Below are positions 1-7,213 of a stretch of DNA of 64,000 nt, piece by piece. Under the pieces are notes generated by a model that was not told the DNA's origin, did not search any database, and worked only from the letters and a program-made list of their open reading frames with translations. The DNA is from Mycobacterium sp. SM1 (GTDB lineage: Bacteria; Actinomycetota; Actinomycetes; Mycobacteriales; Mycobacteriaceae). The first letter of the stretch is position 1. Each line of letters starts with the position of its first letter. The stretch spans positions 248,001-312,000 of the forward strand of contig NZ_JAFLNH010000001.1 in assembly GCF_018361265.1 (NCBI RefSeq), in the 5' to 3' direction. The translations under genes and the position numbers were made by a program.

Positions 1-33
1 TCCCGGCAGAGCCTGACAGCGGGGCAGGCGTGA
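1..33 (+). CDS. 3' tail of an upstream gene (partial)
   Basis: The frame starting at base 1 is open and ends at a TGA at 31-33. This TGA overlaps the GTG start of the next gene as GTGA, the same stop/start overlap used between the following hydrogenase accessory genes. It is therefore probably the last ten codons of the preceding gene of the same operon. Too little is visible to name it. Confidence 0.35.
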   Translation, partial: SRQSLTAGQA

Positions 34-431
34 TACCCGCCGAATCACTGTTGACGAAGGTCCATGCCAAAGGGGCCGCCTGGCATCAGGTGCCCGACCT
101 CGCCGACCTGGCCACCGGGGAGGTCGGCGGGTTCGTGGTCGCCGGCGTCTCGGTGCTCGCCTGCCGTGTCGGCGACCGGGTGTACGCCTACCGCGACCAC
201 TGCCCGGTGTGCGACGGCTCGCTGGCCGGTGCCACGCTGCACCGCCGGGAGGTGGGCGGGCCGGACCCGGTGCTGCGCTGTCCGCGGTGTCATAGCCATT
301 TCGATGTGGTGCACGCGGGGGCCGGCCTAAACGACGGCCCGGGCCGGCATCTGGATCCGCTTCCATTGCTGGTGCGCGATGGTGTGCTGTCCCTCGCGGT
401 GCCGGCCCAATCGATGGACGCGACGCTATGA
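30..431 (+). CDS. Rieske-like iron-sulfur protein of uptake hydrogenase cluster (HucE-like)
   Basis: Protein of 133 aa beginning at a GTG. The middle carries two cysteine pairs, HCPVC near residue 57 and CPRCHSHFDV near residue 88, inside a sequence that otherwise reads like a NirD/Rieske domain (a CPxC-GxL segment, then C-P-x-C-H and FDV). A classical Rieske centre uses C-x-H and C-x2-H. Here both halves show C-x2-C, with extra histidines beside them, so ligation may be rubredoxin-like or mixed. Its position before DUF5947, DUF6084, a maturation protease and HypC fits the Rieske-type proteins (HucE/HhyE) described beside mycobacterial uptake [NiFe]-hydrogenases, which are thought to pass electrons from hydrogenase to the respiratory chain. 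The hydrogenase subunits are not in this window. Equivalence to HucE is an inference. Confidence 0.65.
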   Translation: MIPAESLLTKVHAKGAAWHQVPDLADLATGEVGGFVVAGVSVLACRVGDRVYAYRDHCPVCDGSLAGATLHRREVGGPDPVLRCPRCHSHFDVVHAGAGLNDGPGRHLDPLPLLVRDGVLSLAVPAQSMDATL

Positions 432-1063
432 CCGGCCCCTACGAGGTCCTGTCGCGCATCAGCGGCCGCGAGCGCGCGCCCGAGCCCGCCGGCCAGCGGT
501 GCGAGATGTGCTCGGAGCCGGTCGCCGACAAGCATCGGCATGTGGTGAACGTGGCGGCGCGCCAACTGATGTGTGTCTGCCGGGCCTGCTACCTGCTGTT
601 CACCGACAGCCACGCCGAGCTGCGGTACCGCGCGGTCCCGGACCGCTACCTGAGCTTCCCCGACTTCGCGTTGGACCGTCGCGCGTGGGACGCGCTGCAG
701 ATTCCCGTCGGGCTGGCGTTCTTCTTCCGCAATTCCGAACTGGGCCGCACCGTGGCGTTCTATCCCGGCCCGGCGGGTGCGACTGAATCCGAACTCGACC
801 TGGACGCCTGGGCGGCGATCAGCGCCGCGGAGCCGCGGGTGGCGCTGCCCGCCGACGACGTCGAGGCGCTGCTGGTGCGGGTGCCCGACGATGCCGACGC
901 GGGGCCACCCGAGTGCTATCTGGTCCCGATCGATGCCTGCTATGAGTTCGTCGGCGGGTTGCGGATGCGCTGGCGCGGTTTCGACGGCGGGCAGCAGGCG
1001 CGCGAGTTCATCGACGCGTTTTTCGCCCAAATCGCGGAGCGCAGCACGGAGCAGCGCCGATGA
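428..1063 (+). CDS. DUF5947 family hydrogenase-cluster protein
   Basis: Protein of 211 aa. Its start overlaps the previous stop as ATGA. The N-terminal third has a CEMC pair (residues about 27-30), a KHRHV histidine stretch and a CRAC pair (about 54-57), which looks like a treble-clef or zinc-ribbon metal site. The rest is an acidic alpha/beta region without a recognised catalytic motif. I recognise the arrangement as DUF5947, a family known mainly from actinobacterial group 2a [NiFe]-hydrogenase operons. The role is unknown. A structural or chaperone role in assembling the hydrogenase is a guess from context only. Confidence 0.7.
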   Translation: MTGPYEVLSRISGRERAPEPAGQRCEMCSEPVADKHRHVVNVAARQLMCVCRACYLLFTDSHAELRYRAVPDRYLSFPDFALDRRAWDALQIPVGLAFFFRNSELGRTVAFYPGPAGATESELDLDAWAAISAAEPRVALPADDVEALLVRVPDDADAGPPECYLVPIDACYEFVGGLRMRWRGFDGGQQAREFIDAFFAQIAERSTEQRR

Positions 1064-1707
1064 CCACAGCCGACCTGGCTTTCGCCGTCCTCGACATCAC
1101 CCCGGAACCCTACGCGGCGACGCCGGTGCTGACCGCACGCGTCGGTGTCACCGCGGCCGGCGACGAGCCGGTGCACGCGATCGCCCTGCGCTGTCAGGTG
1201 CGCATCGAGCCATCGCGTCGCGGCTACTCCGACGACGAGGCCGCGGGATTGGTGGATTTATTCGGGCCACGGGAACGCTGGTCAACTACCCAACGCACGT
1301 TCTTGTGGCAGCACTGCACGGCCATGGTGCCGGCGTTCACCGGTGCCACCGAGGTCGCGCTCGCGCTGCAGTGCACCTACGATTTCGAGGTCGCTGCCGC
1401 CAAGTATCTGCACGCATTGCGCGAGGGCACCGTGCCACTGCAATTCCTTTTCAGCGGAACGGTTTTCATGGCAGGACAGCGAGGATTCTCGGTTAAACAA
1501 GTGTCGTGGGACTGCGAGGACCACTTCGCGATGCCGGTTGCCGTATGGCGGCAGCTCATCCACCAGCACTACCCGAGCAGCGGGTGGGTGCGGCTGTCTC
1601 ACGACACGGTGGCCGCGTTGGCCAACTACAAGTCAGCCCATGGGCTGCTGAGCATCGACGACGCGGTCACCGCGCTGCTGTCCACGGCTCACCAGGAGGC
1701 CCGATGA
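1060..1707 (+). CDS. DUF6084 family hydrogenase-cluster protein
   Basis: Protein of 215 aa, translationally coupled to the previous gene (ATGA overlap). It opens with a beta-rich FAVLDITPEPYAATPVL region and continues with a mostly alpha/beta domain rich in aromatic residues (FLWQHC, YDFEV, FLFSG). No signal peptide, membrane segment or cysteine cluster is seen. The sequence matches my recollection of DUF6084, which travels with DUF5947 in hydrogenase operons of Actinobacteria. No biochemical function is known to me. Confidence 0.7.
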   Translation: MTTADLAFAVLDITPEPYAATPVLTARVGVTAAGDEPVHAIALRCQVRIEPSRRGYSDDEAAGLVDLFGPRERWSTTQRTFLWQHCTAMVPAFTGATEVALALQCTYDFEVAAAKYLHALREGTVPLQFLFSGTVFMAGQRGFSVKQVSWDCEDHFAMPVAVWRQLIHQHYPSSGWVRLSHDTVAALANYKSAHGLLSIDDAVTALLSTAHQEAR

Positions 1708-3071
1708 CCGCGAACTGGGACCGGGTCCGCGCCGTCGCGGACGCCGTTCTCTACGAAGGCTATTTGCTCTACCCGTACCGCGCGACGTCCGGCAAGAACC
1801 AATCACGTTGGCAGTTCGGGGTTCTGGGTCCGCCGGGCGCAGCAGAGGCGGGAATCGGCGAGGATGACAGGCTGTCCGCGCAATTTTTGATGTCGGCCAG
1901 CGCCATCAGATTGGTGGTGCGCTTCCTGCAACTGCAACACCGTGGCGCCGAGCGCGACACCGGCCACCACCGTTACCAACCCGTCGACGAACTCAGCACG
2001 CCAGCGGGCACCTGGCTGTCCTGGGATGAGGCGATCGAGTGTGAGTCATGCTTTGGCCCTTTGGAACCGATAAACACCTCCAACCGGTGGACGTTACCCT
2101 TGGTGGCCCCGGCGGCAACCGATGTCGAGCCGGTGAGCGGCGGCAGGCTGGTGCGCACCAGGCACGAGGTGCGCGCTGAGCTCAGCGTGACCGTCGAGCC
2201 CGAGGATGGCCTGGATCGGGTCGGCGTCACGGTGCGCAACACCGGCGCGGCCGCGGACGATCAGGCCGCCGGAAAAGACTGGGCCATCGCACGATCCCTG
2301 ATAGGCACCCACATTATCGCCGAAGCCATTGGTGGCGAGTTCATTTCGCTGCTAGACCCCCCGGAGCACGCCGCGGCCGCGGTCGCGCGCTGCCGTCAGC
2401 ATCGGTGCTTCCCGGTGCTGGCCGGCCAGCCCGGTGAGCGTGATCTGCTGTTGATCTCGCCGATCATCCTTTACGACTATCCCGAGATCGCCGAGCAGAG
2501 CGAGGGCGAGCTCTATGATTGCACCGAGATCGACGAGCTTCTCACGTTGCGGGTGATGACGATGACCGATGAGGAGAAAGCGCAGGCGCGTGCCACGGAT
2601 CCGCTGGCGGCGCAGATCATCGACCGCTGCGATGCGATGTCACCGGCGGCAATGCAGCGCCTGCACGGCGTGCTGCGCAATCCGCACGCCGGTGAGCCGG
2701 CCGGCGGTCCACGGCTCATCCCGGAAATTCCCGACGGGGTGAACTGGTGGGATCCCCTGGCCGACAACGCGGTACGACCGGAGGTTGATGCGGTGCTGGT
2801 CAACGGTGTCCGGCTGGCGCGAGGCAGCCGGGTGCGGCTGCACCCCGCCCGGCGCGCGGATGCGCAGGACCTCTTCTTCGCCGGGAAGACGGCTCGTGTC
2901 ACGTCGGTGCACGAAGACGTCGACGGTGGCTGTCACGTCGGCGTCGTCCTCGACGAGGATCCCGCGGCAGACCTGCACGACTGGTACGGCCGTTACCTGT
3001 ACTTCTCCCCCGACGAAGTCGAACCCCTCGACACCACCACTACGGAAAGGAACTCGACATGGCCGTCCTAG
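1704..3071 (+). CDS. conserved hydrogenase-cluster protein of unknown function
   Basis: Protein of 455 aa starting at the ATG at 1704, which overlaps the preceding stop and follows an AGGAGG-like ribosome site at about 1693-1699. The same frame is open further upstream, but that part lies inside the DUF6084 gene and is ignored. The protein has an N-terminal YEGYLLYPYRATSGKNQ segment, a long central domain and a C-terminal small beta domain ending in a DWYGRYLYF motif. No transmembrane helix or known catalytic motif is evident. It sits between DUF6084 and the small membrane peptide, so it is very likely part of the hydrogenase operon. I cannot name the family. Confidence 0.7.
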   Translation: MTANWDRVRAVADAVLYEGYLLYPYRATSGKNQSRWQFGVLGPPGAAEAGIGEDDRLSAQFLMSASAIRLVVRFLQLQHRGAERDTGHHRYQPVDELSTPAGTWLSWDEAIECESCFGPLEPINTSNRWTLPLVAPAATDVEPVSGGRLVRTRHEVRAELSVTVEPEDGLDRVGVTVRNTGAAADDQAAGKDWAIARSLIGTHIIAEAIGGEFISLLDPPEHAAAAVARCRQHRCFPVLAGQPGERDLLLISPIILYDYPEIAEQSEGELYDCTEIDELLTLRVMTMTDEEKAQARATDPLAAQIIDRCDAMSPAAMQRLHGVLRNPHAGEPAGGPRLIPEIPDGVNWWDPLADNAVRPEVDAVLVNGVRLARGSRVRLHPARRADAQDLFFAGKTARVTSVHEDVDGGCHVGVVLDEDPAADLHDWYGRYLYFSPDEVEPLDTTTTERNSTWPS

Positions 3072-3178
3072 GTTGGGTTTTCCTCGCTATTCTGGCGCTG
3101 TTCACGCTGATAGCGGTAGTGCTGGGGCTTATGTCGCTCCCGGATGCTCGTCGCTATCTGAAGATCCGCCGCATGTAG
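3059..3178 (+). CDS. 39-aa single-pass membrane peptide (DUF6893-like)
   Basis: A small gene of 39 codons whose ATG lies inside the end of the previous gene in another frame, preceded by a GGAAAGGAA ribosome site at 3046-3054. Residues 5-26 form one hydrophobic helix (LGWVFLAILALFTLIAVVLG) and the C-terminus is basic, with PDARRYLKIRRM facing the cytoplasm. A tiny protein of this type (DUF6893) recurs in actinobacterial hydrogenase clusters. It may anchor or stabilise the otherwise soluble enzyme at the membrane, but this is inference from topology and position. Confidence 0.65.
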   Translation: MAVLGWVFLAILALFTLIAVVLGLMSLPDARRYLKIRRM

Positions 3179-3195
3179 CGGGGCGTCGGGACTAA

Positions 3196-3708
3196 ATGGC
3201 GCCCCGAATCCTGGTAGCCGGCATCGGCAACATCTTCCTTGGTGACGACGGCTTCGGCCCCGAGGTGCTTCGTCTGGTGTCCGGTCGGCTCACCGGGCGA
3301 GATGGGTTACGCGCCATCGATTATGGAATTGGTGGGATGCATCTTGCCTACGACTTGCTCGAGGGTTGGGACGCGCTGATACTGGTCGACGCCGTGCCCA
3401 ACCGCGGTGCTCCCGGAACAGTGCACGTCTTCGAGGCCGACCACGCGTCGCCGGGCCCGGCCGGCGCACTTGACGCGCACGGCATGGACCCAGCAACCGT
3501 GTTCGCCAGCCTTCGCGCGCTCGGTGGCACCCCCCCGCGCACCATCGTGGTGGGGTGCGAGGTCGCCGATGTCTCAGACGGCTTGGGGCTGAGCGAAGCG
3601 GTTCAGGCGGCGGTTCCCGAGGCCGTGGCGGCGGTCGAGTCGGCAGTGGCGATGCTGCGGGATCACGACCCGGCCCACGATGACGCCGAAGTAGTGCCGG
3701 AGGTGTGA
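3196..3708 (+). CDS. [NiFe]-hydrogenase maturation protease (peptidase M52, HyaD/HybD family)
   Basis: Protein of 170 aa, the usual family length. It removes the C-terminal extension of the hydrogenase large subunit after nickel insertion, in the cytoplasm. The N-terminus shows the family signature GIGNIFLGDDGFG (residues 9-21). The nickel-sensing acidic residue is Asp17/18, a second Asp is at 65 (LVDAV) and a His at 95 (DAHGMD), matching the Glu/Asp-Asp-His triad known in E. coli HybD. The gene is followed three bases later by hypC, so the two maturation factors are co-transcribed with the accessory genes upstream. Confidence 0.93.
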   Translation: MAPRILVAGIGNIFLGDDGFGPEVLRLVSGRLTGRDGLRAIDYGIGGMHLAYDLLEGWDALILVDAVPNRGAPGTVHVFEADHASPGPAGALDAHGMDPATVFASLRALGGTPPRTIVVGCEVADVSDGLGLSEAVQAAVPEAVAAVESAVAMLRDHDPAHDDAEVVPEV

Positions 3709-3711
3709 GAA

Positions 3712-3963
3712 ATGTGTCTGGGGATTCCGGGCCGGGTGGTGCGGATGCTCGACGGCTACCAGGGCCAGCTTGCGCTGGTCGAGGTCGCGGGGGAGAACCG
3801 CAAGGTTAATGTCGGCATGCTGCCGCAGGAGACGTTCGCCCCCGGCGACTGGGTGATCATCCACATGGGCTTCGTGGTTGAGAAGACCGACCGGGCCGGC
3901 GCCGAGGCGGCGATGGCCGGGCTGGAGTTGATGGGCCGTGGCCGCAGCGACGATGCGGGCTGA
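3712..3963 (+). CDS. hypC: hydrogenase maturation factor HypC/HybG
   Basis: Protein of 83 aa starting MCLGIPGRVV. The second-position cysteine is the residue that binds iron, HypD and the large-subunit precursor. The GDWVIIHMGFVVEK motif (about residues 44-57) is the conserved HypC core. It acts as chaperone during Fe(CN)2CO insertion into [NiFe]-hydrogenase. The last codons and the stop TGA (3961-3963) lie inside the first unit of a tandem repeat that starts at 3941. The native C-terminus may have been altered when the repeat was acquired, because the tail GRGRSDDAG is encoded by the repeat. Confidence 0.93.
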   Translation: MCLGIPGRVVRMLDGYQGQLALVEVAGENRKVNVGMLPQETFAPGDWVIIHMGFVVEKTDRAGAEAAMAGLELMGRGRSDDAG

Positions 3964-4082
3964 GACAGCCCGCGAAGGAGCGCGGCCAGCAAACCCAGCC
4001 GCAGCGACGATGCGGGCTGAGCAGCCCGCGAAGGAGCGCGGCCAGCAAACCCAGCCGCAGCGACGATGCGGGCTGAGACAGC
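3941..4082. repeat. MIRU-like tandem repeat, 57/56 bp, about 2.5 units, with hairpin
   Basis: Units begin at 3941, 3998 and 4054; the last is truncated at about 4082. Units 1 and 2 differ by one base (GAGACAGC against GAGCAGC). Each full unit has an inverted repeat GCGGGCT...AGCCCGC (unit 1 at 3955-3973). The hypC stop codon falls at the loop edge of the first hairpin. The sequence CGCAGCGACGATGCGGGC resembles the MIRU family of intergenic mycobacterial repeats, which often overlap stop or start codons. It lies between two convergent genes. Confidence 0.8.
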
Positions 4083-4094
4083 GGCCGTTGGCGA

Positions 4095-5162
4095 TCACCA
4101 CCGTGGCGGCGCGGCTCCGCGGCCGAATCCCCACGTCGACTGGCCCAATCTCGGCTTCGGCCGCTCCGCGGGCGCCACGCGGAAATTCGCCGCCAGCACC
4201 GGCTCCGGGTCGGCGCCCTCGGTGAGCGCCAAACACGGTGCCCGGAATTCGCAGTCCCGGCAGTGCGCGGCCGGGGTCGGGTAGATGGGAGGCCAGCGGG
4301 TCATCTCGGCCACTTCGGCGGCGATCAGCGCCCCAACCGTGGTGATCTCGTGGCGGGTTCGACGGATGCGGGTGCGACGCAAGATACCCGCGCCGTATTG
4401 CGCGGTACGGCTGGCCGCACCCGCTCGTGACGCCCGGGCGGAGACCCGTTGATGCTGGGGCAGTGACCGACCGCCGCCGCTGCCCTCGTGTTGCGCTACG
4501 GCCTTCCGCGTGCTTGTCGCCGTCGCTCCGGTGGGCGGAAAGTCCAGCGAGCCGCCGATCCGCAGCTCGTTGTGGATCGTGCCGGCGACGGTCAGGCCGA
4601 GGTAATCCTGCTCCACCGCCCAGCAGGCCGCCACGGCCTCCTCGTCGCGGACCAACGCCTCCAGATCCCGCCACTCGTCGACGATTTGATGGCTGACCAC
4701 CCAGTACTCGTCAGCCGCGTCGACGGCCAGCAAGTCAATCAGGCACGGGTAGACCACCGCGGACCCGTCGTGCACCAACAACCCCCGCTCGGGCTCGTCG
4801 GGATCTGGTACCAGCGCCCGCACCTCGCAGTTGACCTTGACGGGTGCGAAGTCGTCGATAGTGGCCGCCCACGCGTCATAACAGTCGAGCACCGCCACGC
4901 CGCGCTGGAATGCGTCATGCGCGCCCGCGTCGTCCAACGAGCGCTGCAGCGCCTTGCGCACCAAGGGCTGCGTCACCTCGTGCGGCCAATCCCAGGTTCC
5001 CGGGTAGTAGTAGACGGCGAGCGCGTCTTTGAGCGCGGTGGGCAGCGGGGGGTCGGCGAACCCGGCGGGCTGCAAATTGCGCCGATGCGGCGAAGCGAAA
5101 TCCCATTGCCGCCGGCACCGTTTGAAACGCACCCGCTCATCGGCGGTGATTCGGTAATCCAC
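4095..5162 (-). CDS. RecB/Cas4-like PD-(D/E)XK-fold protein, probably with an iron-sulfur site
   Basis: The start is the GTG at 5162, preceded by AGGAG seven bases upstream; the frame is open to 5327 but that part overlaps the neighbouring gene. The protein has 355 aa. An N-terminal RFKRCRRQWDF segment is typical of RecB-family nuclease domains. The middle has CLIDLLAVD, then YWVVSHQIVD where the catalytic E/D-x-K would be expected, then a Q-x-x-Y motif (VEQDY). The C-terminal third has CRDCEFRAPC. One N-terminal and three C-terminal cysteines match the [4Fe-4S] layout of AddB and Cas4. The missing lysine suggests a weakened or inactive nuclease. The gene is co-directional with and 14 bp downstream of the small gene at 5177-5479. 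Function unknown. Confidence 0.6.
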   Translation of the reverse strand: MDYRITADERVRFKRCRRQWDFASPHRRNLQPAGFADPPLPTALKDALAVYYYPGTWDWPHEVTQPLVRKALQRSLDDAGAHDAFQRGVAVLDCYDAWAATIDDFAPVKVNCEVRALVPDPDEPERGLLVHDGSAVVYPCLIDLLAVDAADEYWVVSHQIVDEWRDLEALVRDEEAVAACWAVEQDYLGLTVAGTIHNELRIGGSLDFPPTGATATSTRKAVAQHEGSGGGRSLPQHQRVSARASRAGAASRTAQYGAGILRRTRIRRTRHEITTVGALIAAEVAEMTRWPPIYPTPAAHCRDCEFRAPCLALTEGADPEPVLAANFRVAPAERPKPRLGQSTWGFGRGAAPPRW

Positions 5163-5176
5163 AGCGCTCCTGCCGA

Positions 5177-5479
5177 TCAGTGATGGTGTGGCCAGGGCTC
5201 GTCGAGCGGCCAGCGGCACCGGTCCGCGGTATCGGCCATTGACTCCAGCTCGGCGAGCAAGTCGTCGAAGAACGCGGGCAATCGGTCTGGTTCGTCGAAT
5301 GGCCAGGCCGCGGAAAACGACATCCACACATCGGGGGCCGTCGACACCGCAACCGAGCCGCTCTCGCCGGTCTGCACCAATCGCCAGTCGTAGGTGTCGC
5401 CGCGGCGCTCGATATACAGCACGGCATCCCGATCGGGGTGTGCCGCCACGATCGAGGCCAACAGTTCATCTCGAGTCAT
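5177..5479 (-). CDS. small acidic protein of unknown function
   Basis: Protein of 100 aa from the ATG at 5479 (MTRDELLASIVAAHPD), preceded by GGAGGGG at a suitable distance. A longer frame to 5518 has no ribosome site. It is acidic and soluble-looking, with a central beta region (AVLYIERRGDTYDWRLV) and a C-terminal helical part (FFDDLLAELESMADTA). No known domain is recognised. It probably forms a two-gene unit with the nuclease-like gene downstream. Confidence 0.6.
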   Translation of the reverse strand: MTRDELLASIVAAHPDRDAVLYIERRGDTYDWRLVQTGESGSVAVSTAPDVWMSFSAAWPFDEPDRLPAFFDDLLAELESMADTADRCRWPLDEPWPHHH

Positions 5480-5852
5480 GCGCGCCTCGCCCCTCCAGGA
5501 TAAGACGTGACGCAACACCCAAGAGCACGAACTCGGGCAGACGCCGGTCCGTTACCGCATACCGGGAAGTCCTTGCGGGATCGCGGTATGCGGCGGGACA
5601 CCTCGGCACGATCAACCCGCAACGACGCGACGGCGCCGCTGATGACGACGTCGCTATCTCCGGTTGTCTCGGGTGTTCGGTCTCGTGAAGTCTGTTCGGT
5701 CTCGTGAAGTCCTGAACGGCGGGTAAACGCTACCGGCCCGACCGGCAAACTGCGCGTGAGCGTTTTGCGGCATGTCGCTGTGGCTTACCGGCTGGGGCGA
5801 GGCAAGATGGACACGCGCGTGTCTTCGACCCGCGGGTGGGGAGGCCGCTCTG
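5480..5852. other. intergenic region with a 19-bp perfect tandem duplication
   Basis: About 370 bp between divergent genes. No convincing gene is seen. It contains a perfect 19-bp duplication, tgttcggtctcgtgaagtc, at 5674-5692 and 5693-5711. The next 140 bp lead to the PAP2 gene. The duplication could be a binding site or a replication-slippage product. Confidence 0.5.
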
Positions 5853-7199
5853 GTGTCATTGACGACCGACCGAAAGACCGTGGTGTTCGCCCGCGAGCCG
5901 CTGCCGGGGGCCACCGCACGCGACGCAGGCGGGCAACGTGCGCCCTCCGCCGGGCCGGTTCGGCCGGCCGGGCGCGATGACTCGCGCCGGGAACATCGCC
6001 TGACGCTGCTGCGGCGGGTGGCGCTCGCGGCCTGGGCGGGCGTGGTGGCCTACCGGACCATGACGACCGGCGTCGCGTTCAACCGCGAACTGCTGCTGGT
6101 TTACATCGCCACCGGATTGATGACCGCCAGCATCGGGCGGCCCCGCCAAGTGCGCCACGTGTTGATGGTCATCCGGGACTGGCTCCCGTTCGCCCTGGTC
6201 CTCGGGCTCTACGACCTGAGCCGCGGCGCCGCCAGCCTGGTCGGCACACCCACCCTCTGGAGGTTTCAGCCGGCAGCAGACCGTCGGCTGTTTTTCGGCG
6301 CGGTGCCGACGGTCTGGCTGCAGGAGCGCCTCAAGATGCCCACCCCACCCCTCTGGGAGGTGATCACCAGCACGGTCTACATGTCGTTTTTCATCGTGCC
6401 GTATGCGGTTGCGGGGTTGCTCTGGCTGCGTGACCGAAACGAGTGGAAAGCCTTTGTTTGGCGGTTCGTCTCGCTGTCGTTTGCGGCGCTTGTCGTCTAC
6501 ATCGTGCTGCCCGCTGCGCCGCCGTGGGCCGCCGCCCGCTGCACCGTAGCCGAGGTCACCGGGGGGCCCGCCAGCCCGCCGTGCATGTTCGCCAGGCCGG
6601 CGAACGTTCCCGGCGGGGGACTTCTCGGGGCGATGCGTCTGCATCGGCCGGGTGCCCACCAGTTTGTGGAGCGGATCTCCACCCGCGGCTGGGGCACGCT
6701 GCATCTGCGCGCTGCGGCCGCATTGATCGACTCGGGGCAGGCCAGTGTGAATCTGGTGGCGGCGATTCCGTCGCTGCACGCCGGCCTATCTGCGATGGTG
6801 GGGATGTTTCTCTGGCGCCGTATTCATTGGCGCTGGCGTCCGTTCCTGTTGGCGTACGCGCTGACAATGGCCTTTGCCCTGGTGTACTCGGCGGAGCACT
6901 ACGTCATCGACATCTTGTTCGGCTGGATGCTCGCCGCGGGCGTGATGGTTGTCGTCGGCTACGCCGAGTCGCGGTGGTCGCGCCGCGCCGGCCGACCCTC
7001 CGCTCGAGACGTCGCGGACTCCGGCGTACCGTCGAAGCGCGAGCGGGCGTCCCGGTTCCACACCGGCGCGCTGCCGGGTGCCTATCCGCCACCCGTGGCA
7101 CCGTGTCGACGAGTCGGCGGCGAGCCAGTGCGCGTCACCTCCCGGCATCCGCCACCGGCGGCACCCAGGGATGACGCGGTGACCGGCGGCCGGACTTGA
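5853..7199 (+). CDS. PAP2-superfamily integral membrane phosphatase/phosphotransferase
   Basis: The preferred start is the GTG at 5853 (VSLTTDRKT), with GGGAGG upstream; the frame is open from 5772. The protein has about 448 aa and roughly six to seven hydrophobic segments between residues 60 and 390. PAP2 motifs are visible late in the protein: SLHAGLSAM (PSxxxH class, written IPSLHAG here) and EHYVIDILFGW (H-x4-D), which carry the catalytic histidines. The arrangement and length resemble the Aur1/Ipt1-like inositolphosphotransferase branch more than simple phosphatidic acid phosphatases. The C-terminal 60 residues are disordered and Arg/Pro-rich. The substrate is unknown, perhaps a prenyl- or phosphatidyl-inositol lipid. 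It converges with the FadD gene downstream. Confidence 0.8.
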   Translation: MSLTTDRKTVVFAREPLPGATARDAGGQRAPSAGPVRPAGRDDSRREHRLTLLRRVALAAWAGVVAYRTMTTGVAFNRELLLVYIATGLMTASIGRPRQVRHVLMVIRDWLPFALVLGLYDLSRGAASLVGTPTLWRFQPAADRRLFFGAVPTVWLQERLKMPTPPLWEVITSTVYMSFFIVPYAVAGLLWLRDRNEWKAFVWRFVSLSFAALVVYIVLPAAPPWAAARCTVAEVTGGPASPPCMFARPANVPGGGLLGAMRLHRPGAHQFVERISTRGWGTLHLRAAAALIDSGQASVNLVAAIPSLHAGLSAMVGMFLWRRIHWRWRPFLLAYALTMAFALVYSAEHYVIDILFGWMLAAGVMVVVGYAESRWSRRAGRPSARDVADSGVPSKRERASRFHTGALPGAYPPPVAPCRRVGGEPVRVTSRHPPPAAPRDDAVTGGRT

Positions 7200-7213
7200 A
7201 CGTTCGGTGCCAC

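Noticed and set aside
3574..4674. 366-codon minus-strand frame across hypC and the repeat
   Set aside because: It overlaps the clear hypC gene and the tandem repeat; Gly/Arg-rich, no family resemblance.
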